DNA from: Lepidodermella squamata
Lineage: Eukaryota > Gastrotricha
Direction: 5' to 3'
Length of the DNA: 64,000 bases
NCBI GenBank assembly: GCA_047495785.1
Contig: JBLDXI010000024.1
Coordinates: 3,534,001 to 3,598,000, forward strand
Positions 1 to 17,647 of the stretch are shown here, in pieces. The notes beneath the pieces were generated by a model. The model made no database searches. It had not been told where the DNA came from and was given only the letters and a program-made list of their open reading frames with translations. Within the stretch, counting starts at the first letter, position 1, and the number at the start of each line of letters is the position of its first letter. The position numbers and the translations under genes were made by a program.

Positions 1-1397
1 GCTGACGAAGAAATTGATTTGCTTGCCGGTGCAACAACTGCCGACGAAGGCCCGGCTGTTGTCGACGACGACGACGTGCCACTCGCCCGTCTCCGCCGCG
101 TTGATGACAACCCCGATCGTTCAAGCGAAATCGCCGAAGCTCTGGCCGCTGACGTTTCCGGCTTCGACACGACCAAGAAGACGCCCGCGGACTCGACGGC
201 CAACAAGCGGGTAACCCGGTATTTGCCGGACGTTTGTCACTGCTCGTCTTTGGCACTGCGCTACGGCATCAAGCACTCGGCTGCCGCCCGCTCGTTGCTG
301 GCTAAGCTTCAGCGGTTCAACACCGCGCTTCGCTGCGAAAAATGGAGCAACGCCATTCGCGAGGCTGGCCACAACCAAGCTGTTCTCGACTTCGCAGTTC
401 GCTGGTCGACGCTGCGTTCGCTGCTGCTGTCTGCGATCAAGCTGCTGCCTGTCGTCGAACAATTGCAGACCAGCCAGGCCGGCTTGCCGCCGCTCGGCGT
501 CACCATCACCGCCGGCGATGTCACCAACGCAACGCAGCTGCTGGCGATCGTCACGGTCATCACCGACCTAATTCTCAACTTTCAGGTAATTTTTACCTCT
601 TTTCTATGTTCCTGGCTCTCTTTCCATCTACATTTTGAATTAGTCCGAGGAATAATCGATGTTTTTGTTATTTTTAGGTTCGTGATGCTCATTGTGGCAT
701 CGTGCCAGTCGCGGTCCGCAACGCCATGCTGACGCTTCGAGACGACGCTGCCTTCCAGTTTTACTTCAAGACGCTGCGCGGCGACATCCACGACCAGCTG
801 GAGAAGCGCTTCAAGGTGTTCTTCGACGACGAGCTCGTCACGTTAGCGAGTTTCCTCGATCTGCGCCTGCGCCACATGTCGACGGTGCCTTCCGAGCAGG
901 CGAAGGCTATCATGGCGTCACACCTCGACCTCGTCGCCTCGCCTCTGGACGTAGCGCCAACCGCCGCCGTCGCCGATCAGCACCGAAAGCGTTTCAAGGT
1001 GGCCACCATCGCCGAACCTGTCCAGCGCTCTTCATCGCCGATTGAAGCCGAGATGGCCGCGTTCATGGCCGTGGAGCCGCTCGCTGAACCGACGGCGCCC
1101 GAGGACGACTTCTCGCCCAATCGCGTCTCGTGGGGCGACTGCGCGCCCGTCTACGCCTGGTTCCGTAAGCATCGCACAACTTTCCCCCTTTTTTTTCGTT
1201 TTGCGATTTTAGCATTTTCCATTCCGGCGTCGTTTTCGGAGATTGAACGCGTTTTTTCGTGTTCATCTTACGCCGACGCCGCTCGAAAGAGCGCCCAAAA
1301 TCCTACTAAAATTCGGCGTGACGTTCTTCTCAATCGGAATTTCGCCTACCTTCAGAAGGCTGGAAAATTGCCATTTTCGCAGTGGCGATTCCATTGA
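1..1397 (+). CDS. hAT-family transposase, 3' part (5' end outside window)
   Basis: Coding sequence is open from base 1 and reads through 585, an intron with GT-AG ends (586-677), then 678-1397; the splice is phase 0. About 434 residues are visible. The C-terminal part carries the hAT dimerisation signature: a tryptophan-containing stretch, then FPLFFRFAILAF, a SIPAS element and SEIERVFS, ending with NRNFAYLQK. Upstream are segments resembling the hAT ribonuclease-H region (CHCSSLALRYG and VRWSTLRSLL). hAT proteins are cut-and-paste DNA transposases, often with an N-terminal BED zinc finger, which would lie outside the window. The frame is intact across the visible part, so this is either a fairly young element or a domesticated host gene; the GC-rich coding sequence contrasts with the AT-rich flank. 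No terminal inverted repeat could be identified on the right side. Confidence 0.8.
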
Positions 1398-1985
1398 GGA
1401 GAACGTCTCGCTCGGTTTTCTGTTTTTTCGTTTTGTGGCTAAATTTTAAGCATTTTTCCGCCAAATTTTTCCATTTTTAGTCCGTGTTGTGCGATGCTTG
1501 CGTATCAGTAACGGATCAGTGTTATTAATCGTTGCGCTTCTTATGTTATATTCTATTGTATTCTATGATATTGTTATATAAGCGCTGGATTCGCGAAGCC
1601 GCGGCTTGTTTTGCATTAAAATAAAAATCGGCGGTTTTCTAAATGTTGTGTTTTGATTTGTTTTGAGGTTTGAGTTTTGTTTTGGTTTTCAGCTTTGTTT
1701 TGTTTTGAATCAAAACAAAAACAAAAGCATATTTCCGAATTTGTTTTGAATTTTCAAAACATTCCAAAACTTGCTTTGAAAATTTCCCGTTTTGGTTTGA
1801 AAAGTTTTGATTTCAAAAGTTGAAGTTTTGTTTTGACCAAGTTTTATTTGAGCAAGCCGTGTTTTGCTTTGAGGAATCAAATCAAACCAAATCCCTTACA
1901 CTGTTAACTGAGGTTTTGTGCCATTCTCTTTAGGTTTGCACTTAAATAGCCATTGAATAAGTAGCTGATCAGCTGACAATACAAG
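1398..1985. repeat. spacer with TTTTG-rich low-complexity repeat
   Basis: Between the transposase stop and the UBE2H start. Bases about 1650-1905 are built from repeated TTTTG and CAAAA words, partly self-complementary, with no reading frame. A CTCTTTAG element near 1933, about 50 bp before the UBE2H ATG, could be a splice or trans-splice acceptor. No gene seen. Confidence 0.55.
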
Positions 1986-4900
1986 ATGTCGTCGCCTAGC
2001 CCTGGCAAGCGACGCATGGATACTGATGTGATAAAACTGTAAGTTGAGCTTTCAACCTTGGCCTCTTTTGATTGAACACTTCATTGATGGATTCAACTGT
2101 GGTTGTGATCTGATTTGCTCTAACTTGGTGCACGCATCACATGAAAGGTCTTGCCCATCACTTGATTTTCTTCTCGATTGACTTGTGTGCTGTGACATGA
2201 TCTGGTGAATTATTCCTGATCGGTCTTGATGGCATTTCGACTAACCTTACTCGTGTACAGACCTGCCAGTCATTATGCAAGATGCTATGCAGAGTTGACT
2301 TTCGCAATCTTAAGGGTCACTTTGATCTGGGGATCTTCAAATCTCCTTAGCGTTTATTGGGCGGCGTATAAAGCTGCTTGTTTTTGCATAAAAGAAGATG
2401 ACTCTGGACCAGAGATACCTGGTTTCGTTTTGCACAGCTGTCATGGTATCACTTGCGACTATTAGAGTGTAAATGCGATGGTGGAAGTTACTTGGGAAGT
2501 TACTGTTGATGTTTAGGGGGCTTATTTCCTTCATCCGGACCATCATTTGCCTTGTTTCATTGATGTTTTACTTGGTTGCTAATCAAAGCAATGAATTATT
2601 ATGCCAGATTTAACGCAACCATGCGCGTTTCTGGCATTTAAACTTAATCCGATTTCACTTCATCGTCCAGAAACCGAGATCCTAGAGTACATGAGTTGGG
2701 CTTTCCATTTCGAAGGATTTAGCCGCTGCGCTCGGTGTGAAGAGATAGGGACAAGCTAGACCTATGACCAATCCGAGCTACCGACCGCTGGGGAAGCGTC
2801 TGGCCACGTTTGCACCTTTCGGGTTCATCCGTGTCGATAGCTGTTGATCATCGCCTCTCCAACACACTTAGATTGGCATTGACGTCTCGTGAATGAGCTC
2901 TGTTCTTTTCTCTCAAACTATCTTAAGAAATGAGGCTTTTTGGCGTGAATTTTTATAGTAGCGTCTGATAGAGGGAGATCAGTAGCATCTGATACAAGCT
3001 GCGTTTCTGCGAAAAATTTTATTGCTTCTCTGATTTTTTAATTGCCTTTGTTGATAATTTCTATCTGTATTTCAGCATCGAAACAAACCATGAAGTCACT
3101 CTACTCGGTGGTCTTAACGAATTTCTGGTGAAATTTCACGGTCCAAAAGGCAGTATGTTTACTCGATATCAATTTGCACCGCCGTATTTACTTAATTTTT
3201 TCGTCTCTTAATTCCAGCTGCCTATGAACACGGCGTGTGGCGTGTTCGCGTTGATCTACCTGAAAAATATCCTTTCAAATCTCCCTCGATCGGTAAGTTG
3301 TTTTAGCGACCTGTCAAGTCACGTAGCCTCATGATTATTTAAGGCAGTGGCAGCGAGTAATATGTAACAGTTTTATTGTTATTGAAAGTGTTATTTATTC
3401 GCCAAGTAGGTGTCCGTGTCAGCCAGTTTAGGCTAGTTCGCATTATACTTTTCGTTATTACTGCGACTATTATTATTATTCCAGTTAGTTTGTATACAAG
3501 TACGAGGCAATGTGCTTCTCTCGGCGCACATTATTCTTCTCTCTCAGAGAACGAGAACGAGAGGAATAGATAGACAGCTTGTGTGTATGTTCTATACACG
3601 CAGCGCTGGTCTATTTTTAATAACAATATTTCGCAATAAACTAGCCTCATTCGTCGCCACTTACAAAATACATAGAAGCTGCGCTGTGCAAAATATATTA
3701 GTAGAAAGTGCGTGTACATTCAGTAAAAATTGCGCTTGCTCATCGCGTGCCTGTTGAAGCCCGAGAAGTGACTCGAAATTTGACATAATGACATCAAATT
3801 TGAAGTGAATTAAAAACGGAAATGTTTCAATTAAATTTTTCTGTTTCAGGTTTTGTAAATCGAATCTACCATCCCAACATCGACGAAGCCTCTGGCACCG
3901 TCTGCCTCGACGTAATCAACCAGTCTTGGACTGCTTTATATGGTTAGTTTTTCATCACAATTTTCTAAAAAATTATCGGTAGTTTTCGATTGATGAGGAA
4001 ACTTGATTCCGGAATTTTTCGGCAAAAATCATGGGAATATTTGTACAAGTTTTCAGTGCGTTGAATTGAATTTTCTGCCTCGGTTGATTAAATGCGTAAA
4101 AAATCGATTTTCATATATATATCCGCGACCCTTGATTGCTTTTTGTGTCACGCTCGCCTCATTAATACATCGGAATAGCGCATTTCATGGTAGACAAAAA
4201 ATTCGCAAATAAAGATTCTTGCCACAAGAAAAACGCAAAATCTGGTTGAAAATCACGTGACTTTTTATCGACATTTTTAACACGGAAAGAATATTAAGGA
4301 GGGTTTTTTATTTTTTGCCTAAAATTGCCAATTTTATTTTGAGCTAATCGGATTTTTACGCCCACCGTGCACTTGTTAGGCCAAGAAAGCGAGCCGACCA
4401 GCGGCCATTCATACGAATAGCCTGAAATATTCATAACTAAGCGGCGGCGAAAATATTCGCATCTCGCATAAGGTAGATAGATGGATATATTGTATACCCA
4501 AGTATTGACTCTTTCTAGGATGGGCGCGTACAGGTGTATAAGACCTAGCGCATAAATGGGCGGATGGCACGGCAGCATTCATGTTTGCCTGCTTCTACCA
4601 ACCCATCTACGCAGCAGCAGCAGCAGCACCAGATAGATAAAAGGTGGTACCCTTTATATATCTATAGGAATTATGTGATGATGAATGCCTAGTGCGTGTA
4701 TTCGCTGGTAAATGGCGTCGGAGCATCGATTTGGCTGGCCCACAAGAGCTTCAGTGTATATGCGAGTGTGTATATGCATGCATACGCGTTTTACTGGCGG
4801 AACAAGCGCGTGTTGAAAATATCATCATCATCATCATCACAACTGGTTTGGTATCGTCTTACGCTGTGAAGATGATGATGATGTGAAACAAACGCACAGG

Positions 4901-6857
4901 GGCGGGTTGTTAGCCGCCATCAGCTGTCCGTAATTTACTTCATAATGCGATCGAATATGAGGAAAAAAATTGATCAATGATGAAATGAAGAAAATTCAGA
5001 GTTTACATAATGTTCGTCGATTCACGATAAATCTGTGTATATCGAGACCATTCGCTAGGATTAGGGAAATTCTTTGATTTTACAATTTTTTTGAAATTTG
5101 GCGTTATTGTTGTTAATGTTTTGGTTTTTTATTTCAGACCTAGTGAATGTATTCGAATCGTTTCTTCCACAACTTCTCACTTATCCAAACCCGGCCGACC
5201 CCTTGAACGGTGACGCTGCTGCGCTTTATCTGCACAAACCGGAGGAATTCGCCAAAAAAGTCAAAGGTAAATAGCTTCAATATCAATTTTTCTAATGTTT
5301 CTCTCAAAGCAGTCTAGATGAAACCTTATTTTAACTTGAATATAGAAATTTATTGGGAATTCGCATTACATTTTGGGAATTTTCGAGCTAATTCAACCTG
5401 ATTGCTGAAACCTATTCATTCCCACCTTGATATTGTGGCTAATTGTTCGGATTTTTCTTTTAGGGTCGAAGTACTAATTAAGGAGAAAATTAAGGCGTTT
5501 TATCTTGAATTTTAAGCCTATATATGCCAGAATGGACTCGAGCTAAACTGCAGTGGCCAATGTTCCAAAATGTATTCATCCAAACATCGGTGCAGCGTGT
5601 CTTATAAGCTGTTCAAATAAATTCTTATTTGAAAATTGCCACGCTTTTTCTCATGGGACACGCCTCTAAGTGAAAATTGTCTAAACCGGCTTAAGGTCGC
5701 GCCTGGGGAGATGGTCTGGCTTAGAGCGAGTCGGGATTATTTTAAACCGGACTAGGAATTATGACGTTAAAATGTAGGATTTTACACTTTCTACTGGCTG
5801 TCATTTTTTTCTGGTATGAAATTTATGCCTTTTCATACATGCAATCAAAATACTTGAATAGATCCGGAATGATGGGCCGGGTCAAAAATTTGAAAATTTG
5901 TGGGATGACTCTTTTCAGGTACCTGCTTGGATTTTTCTCCGAATCCTCTATTAGTTTGAACTTTTAAGGCCTAAATTTGTCTAATATCTAGCGATTACTT
6001 TTTACCTTTTCATGATCGATGATGAATTTTCCTAGGACCCTGAGATTTTTATTTTAGCTAGGTAGGAACATTTTCGCAGTTTTCAAGACTTCGAATGAAA
6101 TTTAAAGATCACTAAATCGTGAAATCGATATCGAATCTGCAGGCTATATTGTAACTCGTGAACCAATGTCGCAAAATACGCCTAATATGTGCTTGAAAAA
6201 TTGAGATTCTAGGAAAAACGTGAAACTCGAAAAGTATTTTTTTGGAAAATGTTCAGTTCCGGAACCCTAAATTTAGAGTGCCCACTTAGCACACCCTGTA
6301 TTATTTGCCATTGTTCATTGCTGTAATCCCGAGTTGAGATTTCCTGTCCTAATACAGGAATTTTTCCGAACAATCTGAATTTTTATTCGAGCTACTCACA
6401 TCTGTAAAATTCTTATGACCCTACTTCGGCTCATGAATAAGCAGTTTGAAACTTGATTGAACGGAAAATATAAATTTATTACAAATTAATCATTTTTTTC
6501 CACTTTTGCTTAGATTACGTGCAACGATATGCAACGGAGGAGGCGTTGCGGGATATGGAGCGGCGGGACCAGGCTTGCGCCGGTGGCCGAAACGGCAGTG
6601 CAGCAAGCAACGGTCATACGAACGGCCACGCGACGAACGGCTCAGCGTCGTCGCACCCCGCCTCGTCGACGGCGTCGCTGCCGCCGCCGTTGACGCCGCC
6701 CTTCCACGCCACAAACGGCACGAACGGCACGAGTAGTAGTAGTGGCAGCAACGGCAACGGCCATGCGAACGGCAATGGCACGTCGCGGTACGACGACGAT
6801 GACGAGAGCTCGCTGTCTTCCGCCTCCGACGACGAGACGCGCGACATGGAACTGTAG
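1986..6857 (+). CDS. UBE2H: Ubiquitin-conjugating enzyme E2 H, with extended tail
   Basis: Six exons: 1986-2038, 3076-3152, 3218-3292, 3850-3942, 5138-5266 and 6514-6857, all with GT-AG introns and matching phase; 256 residues. The protein begins [18 protein letters not shown] and contains [17 protein letters not shown], where the cysteine is the E2 catalytic residue that carries ubiquitin as a thioester. The UBC fold ends near residue 150 (YATEEAL). Vertebrate UBE2H has 183 residues and works with the CTLH/GID E3 complex (established for the family). The last 110 residues here are an Asn/Gly/Ser/Thr-rich low-complexity tail containing several NG-type repeats, ending in a conserved acidic stretch and DMEL. 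The short acidic tail of the family is therefore kept but pushed outward by a roughly 70-residue insertion. Introns 4 and 5 exceed 1.1 kb and hold only microsatellites and AT-rich sequence. Identity is secure. Confidence 0.95.
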
Positions 6858-9800
6858 CAGCACCCGGCCGTTGTCATTATGCTCTTCAAATTCTTAATTA
6901 CCTACGATTTACCTACGTATATGCCTATAGCATCTTACTAATCTGTTGCTAATTTGAAAATTCACGTTGAATAGCTGGGAAAATGCGAGATATTTCAATA
7001 ACTTGAAAGTCCATGATAAATTTTTTAAATTTTCAAAATTGTAGTTTGAAATTGAAACGAAATTTGAAAAGTTATCTCAAAATCTTGGATTTTTTTGTAA
7101 TTTTTCGAAATTTTTTGCAATATCTCGCTTTTTCGTGGTCTGAAGGCTTTGTTTCAATTTGACCTGAGAAAAAGCATCTAGTTTTGCGGTAGCTTCAGTT
7201 GTAGAGTGATCACAAATTTTAGTTATTATCGAAACAGAAAACAAACAACAAGGTGATGGTGGCGGCTCTGCTCCCAACTCGCGAAACCGGACAATAAATT
7301 AAGGTCGCAAGAGAAGAAGCGTAGCGGCGATGAGGCGATCGATTCTAATTTGTTTCTTCATTCTCTCTCTTTCTTTTTTTCTTTCTTTGTACTGAAATCA
7401 GCTCTTCGTATTATCTCCATCGCTCGCTGCTTCTTCTTCTTCTTCGCCTATACGTTGCGATTTATATCTATATTATATAAATATTGTACATAAAAAGAAG
7501 GAAATTCAGGGACTAATCTAGCGCTAATTTCTAAGGATGATATAAATCGGTTTTTTCTCGAATAATATTTTCGTATTACTAATATTACAAAGAGCTACAA
7601 AATAATCCTGGTTCTAATATTGAATGAAAGATGGTTATAATAATTCGTAATCGAAATTGCGCCAAAATGTGCCTCCGTTTTACACATTTACAAAAACAAA
7701 TATGACGTCTTAATATCTGTCGAAATCTCGGGTACTGTTGATGGATGGAAAAGATGATTGTCCCTATTATGCACTGCAAACATTCTCAAACGGAAAAGAA
7801 AGAAAGAAATGGTGGACGAAAATCGAGGGAGAAAAAGTTGAGCTCTTCTACTCGTCTGGCTTTCATCGTAATAAAACACCTATCTTGTTTTTACACCTGA
7901 AAGAAAAAAGAAATATGATGAAAAAATTGTGCAAATTTCTAAGGCTGAAGCGTAAAAAAATTCCCGTCGAATAATAAATTATAAAATCTATATTTTCAAA
8001 TCAGGATTGAGAACACAGAAAAATATGATAATTTTACTTGTTTCTATTCGCACCGGAAAAATTGTAATTAATTAATTTTTTTGTAAATAAATACCTTGTG
8101 TTAATTAACTCGCGAGTAATATTTACACCTCTTTCTATATTTAACTACTTGTAATTGTTCTCGTTTTCATGTTTCTCTCTCTTATCTCTCGCTCTCTCGT
8201 TTCGCTCCGATGATTCTGATATTCTATTGTTGGGCAGGAAAAGAAAATTGCAAAAATGTGGCAGCCTCTTTGGACGAATAATGCAAAACAAATATGATGA
8301 CGATGATTTGCAAAAATGAATAATCGGTCGCTCACCTGTTGACAAAAAATATGAAAATGTGCCTCCTTGAAAAAAACCGAGAGAAAAAAGTCGGCTCACT
8401 TGTCATTCTCTGTCTCACGCGCTCTTTCTAGCCCTTAATTACAACCTGAAATAAAAACAAAGTATATGATTATGAAAAAAATTAACCGATTGCAACTGCC
8501 TCGTTCGGCCAATGATAATTTCTTACTATGTGTTGATCTATCGAAAGAAAATCACGATACAAATAGCCTATAATAATATTGAAAACCAATCAGAAATAAT
8601 TGTTGATTTTTCTTGTGCTAACAAATTAGTCATAAAAGAAAGCGCTAATTTTTCTTCTTCGTCGACGATCAAATGATAATTTTAATGAGAAACGAGTGAT
8701 TGGTGGCGGTTTTGTTTTCTTTGCCTGGTGTGGTTTGAAGATTGAGGGCGCCGCTCTGCTTTTTTGCTTCTGGTAAGATTGAAGATACTTCTGGAAAATT
8801 GCAGTAATGTTGGATGATTTATCGTTTTTTTCTATGTAAATATTACAATAATATTTATTAATTACTATCGATAAATATGTTATTTACCTTATAAATGATA
8901 AACGTGTCTATGGCGCTGTAAAAAAATTGGAATTATAAAATAAAGATATAAAATTATCATTGAAACCTTGCGTGGCCTTGTGCTGGTTTTCATATCCGGA
9001 AATTTGCGGAGAAACCGCGGAAAATATTGAGTGGAAAAGGCGAAGGGCAATTTCGGACAGAGCCTGTTTTCGATGAAGTACTGTAAAGCAGGGTGACTTC
9101 GAACGGTTATATCAAAAACCATACATTGCTTTGATTGTAATTTCAATGTTTATAAGGCGGGTTCGGTTGAGCAGCCACGGCAATTCAACAACAACAAACA
9201 AAAAGTTATTAGCCTTGTGAAAACTGCAACGCATGTTGATTAAAGCCTACATCAAGGCAAAGAACAAGTGGTCGCTAATTTAGGGGGAAGAGAGACATGC
9301 AGATCCAAATATTTCAACGGTGAATGAGTCAACAAAACATCTAAGGCTGTGAGACTTTTATAGCAGGCTCAGAAATCAGATGTCAGAGAGAATTCTTGAA
9401 ACGAGATTCATCAATCTGGTTTCAATTATTCCTTTCGCACTCAGCAAAACAACCAGAGAAGGTTGGATTCTCGATCCCGCTATCCGATATGAGAAAAACG
9501 CCGAACAACCAGTGGAAGTCGACTTGAAAAGCATGCTCATTGTGAACCTGGCACCGAGTACTTGAAACAAAACTGCAACCTAGTCTTAATCGAATTGATT
9601 GGTCTTCCCGTGGCGGAATTCCGAGATTGTTCCGGGAATTTATCAATAAATTCAACCTGCCCCAGTCAATCTTACCTGAAATTGGCATTTTCATTGAAAT
9701 TGTCATTTCAGACACGTGTCAGTTGACAATCTAATTCTGAATACAAGTATTGGACGTAACATTGATTTTTTCAGTCAACTACTAGGATTTGTTGTAACTT

Positions 9801-10905
9801 TCAAGGAAATTCCCAACAGAGTTTCTCACTCACAATTTCGCAAGTGATCATTGAAATTGCTGCGCTATACGAGTAAGTTCTCACTCCGACGGGAATCCGC
9901 AATTTGAACGCCAAAATCACGTCGATATTCGTTCACGATGCGAGGTGGTGAAGTTAATGGGAATAGGCTGGGTTGAAAGCTAGAAACAGTAGGTCCAATC
10001 AAGCCTCACCTCAAAAAACGTGCTCATATCTGGCGATTATATCAGGACTATCTGGCTAACGTCAAAATATGTGACGACTCGATTTCTTACCCTGTAGCGC
10101 GAGCCATATCGCAGTTTTACCAAAATCGGTAACAGGGGGTCTATCGAATTTTGGACTAAACACGTGAATCTAACTATTGATATTCCGCGTAAAACAATGA
10201 CGATTTGTAATAAAAATGATCTTTTATTTTATCGTGCATCTTTTTATGATCAACATATTCAGTTGGTAATTTTCTGTTTTACGTTACGTCGAACAGCATT
10301 AGGCAAGCCAAACACAAATGTACCACACGAGTTCTGCAGAGCTAACAGACACGAAATAATTCTATCGATTCTACGTGAAAATTTTAAAGATTTTTCAGTT
10401 AACAATCAATTATAAGCAAAAAATTCCGTCGAGAACAGATAGCTGACAAAGTTTCTACGAATAGGGGGAGAAAGCGAGCGCAAAATTGGAAATTATCGTA
10501 ATATCATCGATTATATTATAAGAAATCTTCCTTATGCTTATTCACACACCCAAATTGTCATAATTTTTCTCATTTTCGAATCGAGCAGCACCATATTTGC
10601 ACTTATTTACCAGAAAAAATGAGAAAAGTGCGCTTACATCAATTTTTATCAATAATTGATTAGATAAATATTAATTATGGAAAAAACACGCGGCCAAAAA
10701 TCGTCGGGAATATAAGTTGTGGCTTTTGTTAAGCCCATAAGAAAAAGAAACACAATATATAATTCTTTATATCAACAATTTTTGTAGCAGTTTTCTCACG
10801 TATAAATCAGGTATCAAGATGATTTTATCAAGGCGGTTAAATGAATAGCTCGCAAAGCAGATAATAATAATAAATCGAAAGTCGCACAAATCGTTGTATC
10901 AAGTT
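6858..10905. other. gene-poor AT-rich spacer
   Basis: Four kilobases between UBE2H and the capping-protein gene. The first several hundred bases probably include the UBE2H 3' UTR; an AATAAA word lies near 7294. Only short, unconvincing open frames occur on either strand, with no domain I recognise, no tRNA and no clear repeat. Confidence 0.5.
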
Positions 10906-11940
10906 TTAGAGAGGAACGGATTTAGTCAGCTCAGTGCCGACTTTGTAACTCGTCAGCTTGGCCCAGTCGATTTTCGACTTGGTAACCGGGAGTGTTCTCC
11001 GCAGCGCTTTGAAAGTCGAATCTGACATTGTTTGGTAAGAAGAATTTATCGCGGTTTGATACTCGTCCTCCGCATCTTCGACGATTTTCGCCAAATCTTT
11101 GGCAAGCTTTTCTTCGGTCTATAACAAAAATAAGTCACAAAGATCCGCAATAAATCACCGAAATTTACCGAGAGAGTGATGGTATGCTTGACTTCCTTGT
11201 TGCTGATCAGCTGGATATTTCCCTCTTCGAAGTAGTGAACTTGGATGTGGAAAGTTCCGGTAGCCTCAATAGTAGAGCCGGACTGGAAACTTTGGCCGTC
11301 GGCTGGGACTAGTTCCCAACTTGAACGCCACTTGCCGTTCCAGAAGTTTTTCGGCTGATACAAGTGGCTTTCGATGCAAACGACCAATTTAGGACCCGCT
11401 GAGGTAGCTGCCGGATCGGGCGTTGCGCTGGTCAACGAGCCCGATCGATTCCCAGCCACCGCGAATGTGGAGGCGATGCCTTGTTGATAGCGATTGTGGA
11501 CAGAGGCTTGCATCGCAGTTTCAACGGCATGACGCCATGATTCGATGGCCTTTTGCGCGGAGTTGATTTCATGAGGTTCGAGATCGGACGGTTCGCGTTT
11601 CAAATGATCATATCTGAACGCTTGTTTTGATTTCGGATCGTAAAAACGGCCAGAGCCGAGGTCGTTGAATTCTGTGATCAACACCATGTCTTCATGACCA
11701 GGTAATTTACACGCAGTAAACATCTGCTTGTTGTATTGGGCAAAAATTTCGGAGTTCTGCTTTAGCAGCTGGTCATTCTGGATGAGTTCTCGGACATCTA
11801 ATCACTCCAGGTTATAAAAAAGCGATAGAAATGCAATGTTACGTACCATTAGCAACCTCGTTGAATTCACCGGGAGGAGCATTCAGCAGGAATCCACGTA
11901 CTGTCTCTACCTTGGCATCATCAGATGGCTCGGTGGGCAT
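10906..11940 (-). CDS. CAPZA: F-actin-capping protein subunit alpha
   Basis: Three exons on the minus strand: 11847-11940, 11169-11797 and 10906-11118, with introns of 49 and 50 bp; 311 residues. Family hallmarks are the N-terminal [61 protein letters not shown], and the C-terminal tentacle region [18 protein letters not shown] and KIDWAKL. The alpha subunit pairs with the beta subunit to cap barbed ends of actin filaments in the cytoplasm and in dynactin (family knowledge). It is about 25 residues longer than vertebrate CAPZA because of an Ala/Ser/Pro-rich insertion just before the CIESH segment. The start was chosen because [10 protein letters not shown] leads straight into the conserved N-terminus. 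It is transcribed away from KRR1. Confidence 0.95.
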
Positions 11941-13094
11941 TTTAGTTGTATAGCGTATTAAAAGCCTAAATGATTCTATAAATCGGAAAATAGTCATATA
12001 AAAGAAGTTATACATCAGATGCTGATTTGAAAACAGTGTCTATAGATAGTCTTAGATAGGTATTATTGCGATTCGTATTTTGGACTTGAAATTTTATGTA
12101 GAGAGTGAATTAACTATACTTATATCCGATTATCACAACGATATTCTGCATTCTTGGCAAAAGAATCAGCCAATGAAGACTTTTTACATTTATTATCAAA
12201 TACGTAATGTAAGCGTCAGAATTATGATGATACCGTGATATCTCTGATTGTAGCGTAAAATCGTGCCTCTAGAACCTCTAAACTTCAAAGCAAACATACT
12301 CTAGTTAGGCTCCCATGCTTTCGCATTTCTTAAGGTATGAATTATTCATCTGCCCATAGATCATTAAAAGTACAAAGAATACGAGGAAAACTACTACCAT
12401 ATATGGTCAAAACCACCTGTGCTAAAGTTTTAGCCATTCCAAAACGCTGCATGCGTAATCCCTCAGGATCTAAAAACTTGAAAATAAGTAAACTGGGCCT
12501 ACCGTAAATGTGCGAAGACAGAAGCTGGATTCAGTCTATGTTGAACGCTGAATGGGTCGATCGACAAAACCAAAGAAGCCGCGTTCGATCGTTTCATGTT
12601 TTTTCCTAGGATTTTTTGAAGACTTTGATTATTGCCGCTAAAATGGTTTAGACATATAAAATTTTAAAATTGCCATTGATGTCATTATTTCAGACTTTGT
12701 TTTTCAAACGTATATTATGCAATATAATTTTTGGAAAATATTTATCAATAGTTGTAAGGGGCTAGAAACTTGAAAGATTGAACACGTTGGGGAATCCCGA
12801 TTCGTTTCCTTCGAAGTTTAATTGATCGTTCCACGTTCTACGTTCTACGTCGAAACTGGGTGGTTTATGAGAGACCAGTGACTGTGTCGCGCTGAAGGAG
12901 CAAGCCTGGGTAAAATGTTTGAACTTTCTAAAGTTTCTTCACTAGACGGTGGAGTTTGTAGTTTGTTTCCCTTCATTTTTTTAAGGCTTAAGGCCGTCAT
13001 CGATCATGTTTGCAACGGGAAAAACTTGTTGTATAATTTATTCATTATGGTAACTTTGTTTTTGCTAAAATTTCCAGTCTAGGCTTTATCATAA
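11941..13094. promoter_or_regulatory. divergent intergenic region between CAPZA and KRR1
   Basis: 1.15 kb between divergent starts, presumably holding both promoters. A pyrimidine-rich TTTCCAG acceptor-like element ends at 13078, 16 bp before the KRR1 ATG, placed as expected for a trans-splice leader site. A short tandem repeat of the word TTCTACG lies near 12835-12850. No gene seen. Confidence 0.4.
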
Positions 13095-14096
<1,002 letters not shown>

Positions 14097-14188
14097 ATAA
14101 TTTTAATAAAATTGTTTTGTTTCAGCATTTATTTTTAGATTATACGTTAATCACCTTCTAATTCCCTAGATTATTTACGCGAATAAGA
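14097..14188 (+). promoter_or_regulatory. possible operon junction: polyA signal plus trans-splice acceptors
   Basis: In 92 bp the sequence holds AATAAA about 8 bp after the KRR1 stop, then a T-rich tract ending TTTGTTTCAG, a second TTTTTAG and a CCCTAG shortly before the next ATG. This is the arrangement of nematode operon spacers, where 3' end formation of the upstream gene is coupled to leader addition on the downstream one. The trans-splicing role is inferred. Confidence 0.5.
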
Positions 14189-15489
<1,301 letters not shown>

Positions 15490-15643
15490 GGTGGTTTTTG
15501 GTGCTGATAAATCTTCCGAAAAGCTCATTGTTTAAGCTATATTTTTGTATAAAATACCAAAATCTGCAACATTTTTACACTAGCAACTTTGCTGATATTT
15601 TTGCTGAATTTTCTGTTTAGAATTTAACATCTGACTGGTTCTA
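15490..15643 (+). promoter_or_regulatory. possible second operon junction between METAP2 copies
   Basis: 154 bp between the stop of copy A and the ATG of copy B, AT-rich, ending in TTTTCTGTTTAG at 15620, a good splice acceptor with no upstream exon that would use it, and therefore a candidate leader acceptor. No promoter element was recognised. Confidence 0.4.

Positions 15644-17647
<2,004 letters not shown>

Noticed and set aside
4605-4885. CAG-type and ATC/GAT-type trinucleotide runs in UBE2H intron 4
   Set aside because: Short ordinary microsatellites with no link to coding or structure.
3376-4886. Several short open frames inside UBE2H introns 3 and 4
   Set aside because: No domain, poor composition, and they fall between well-supported exons.
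6506-6889. Open frames in other phases and on the minus strand over the UBE2H tail
   Set aside because: GC-rich low-complexity coding DNA opens other frames by chance; only the frame ending DMEL continues the E2.
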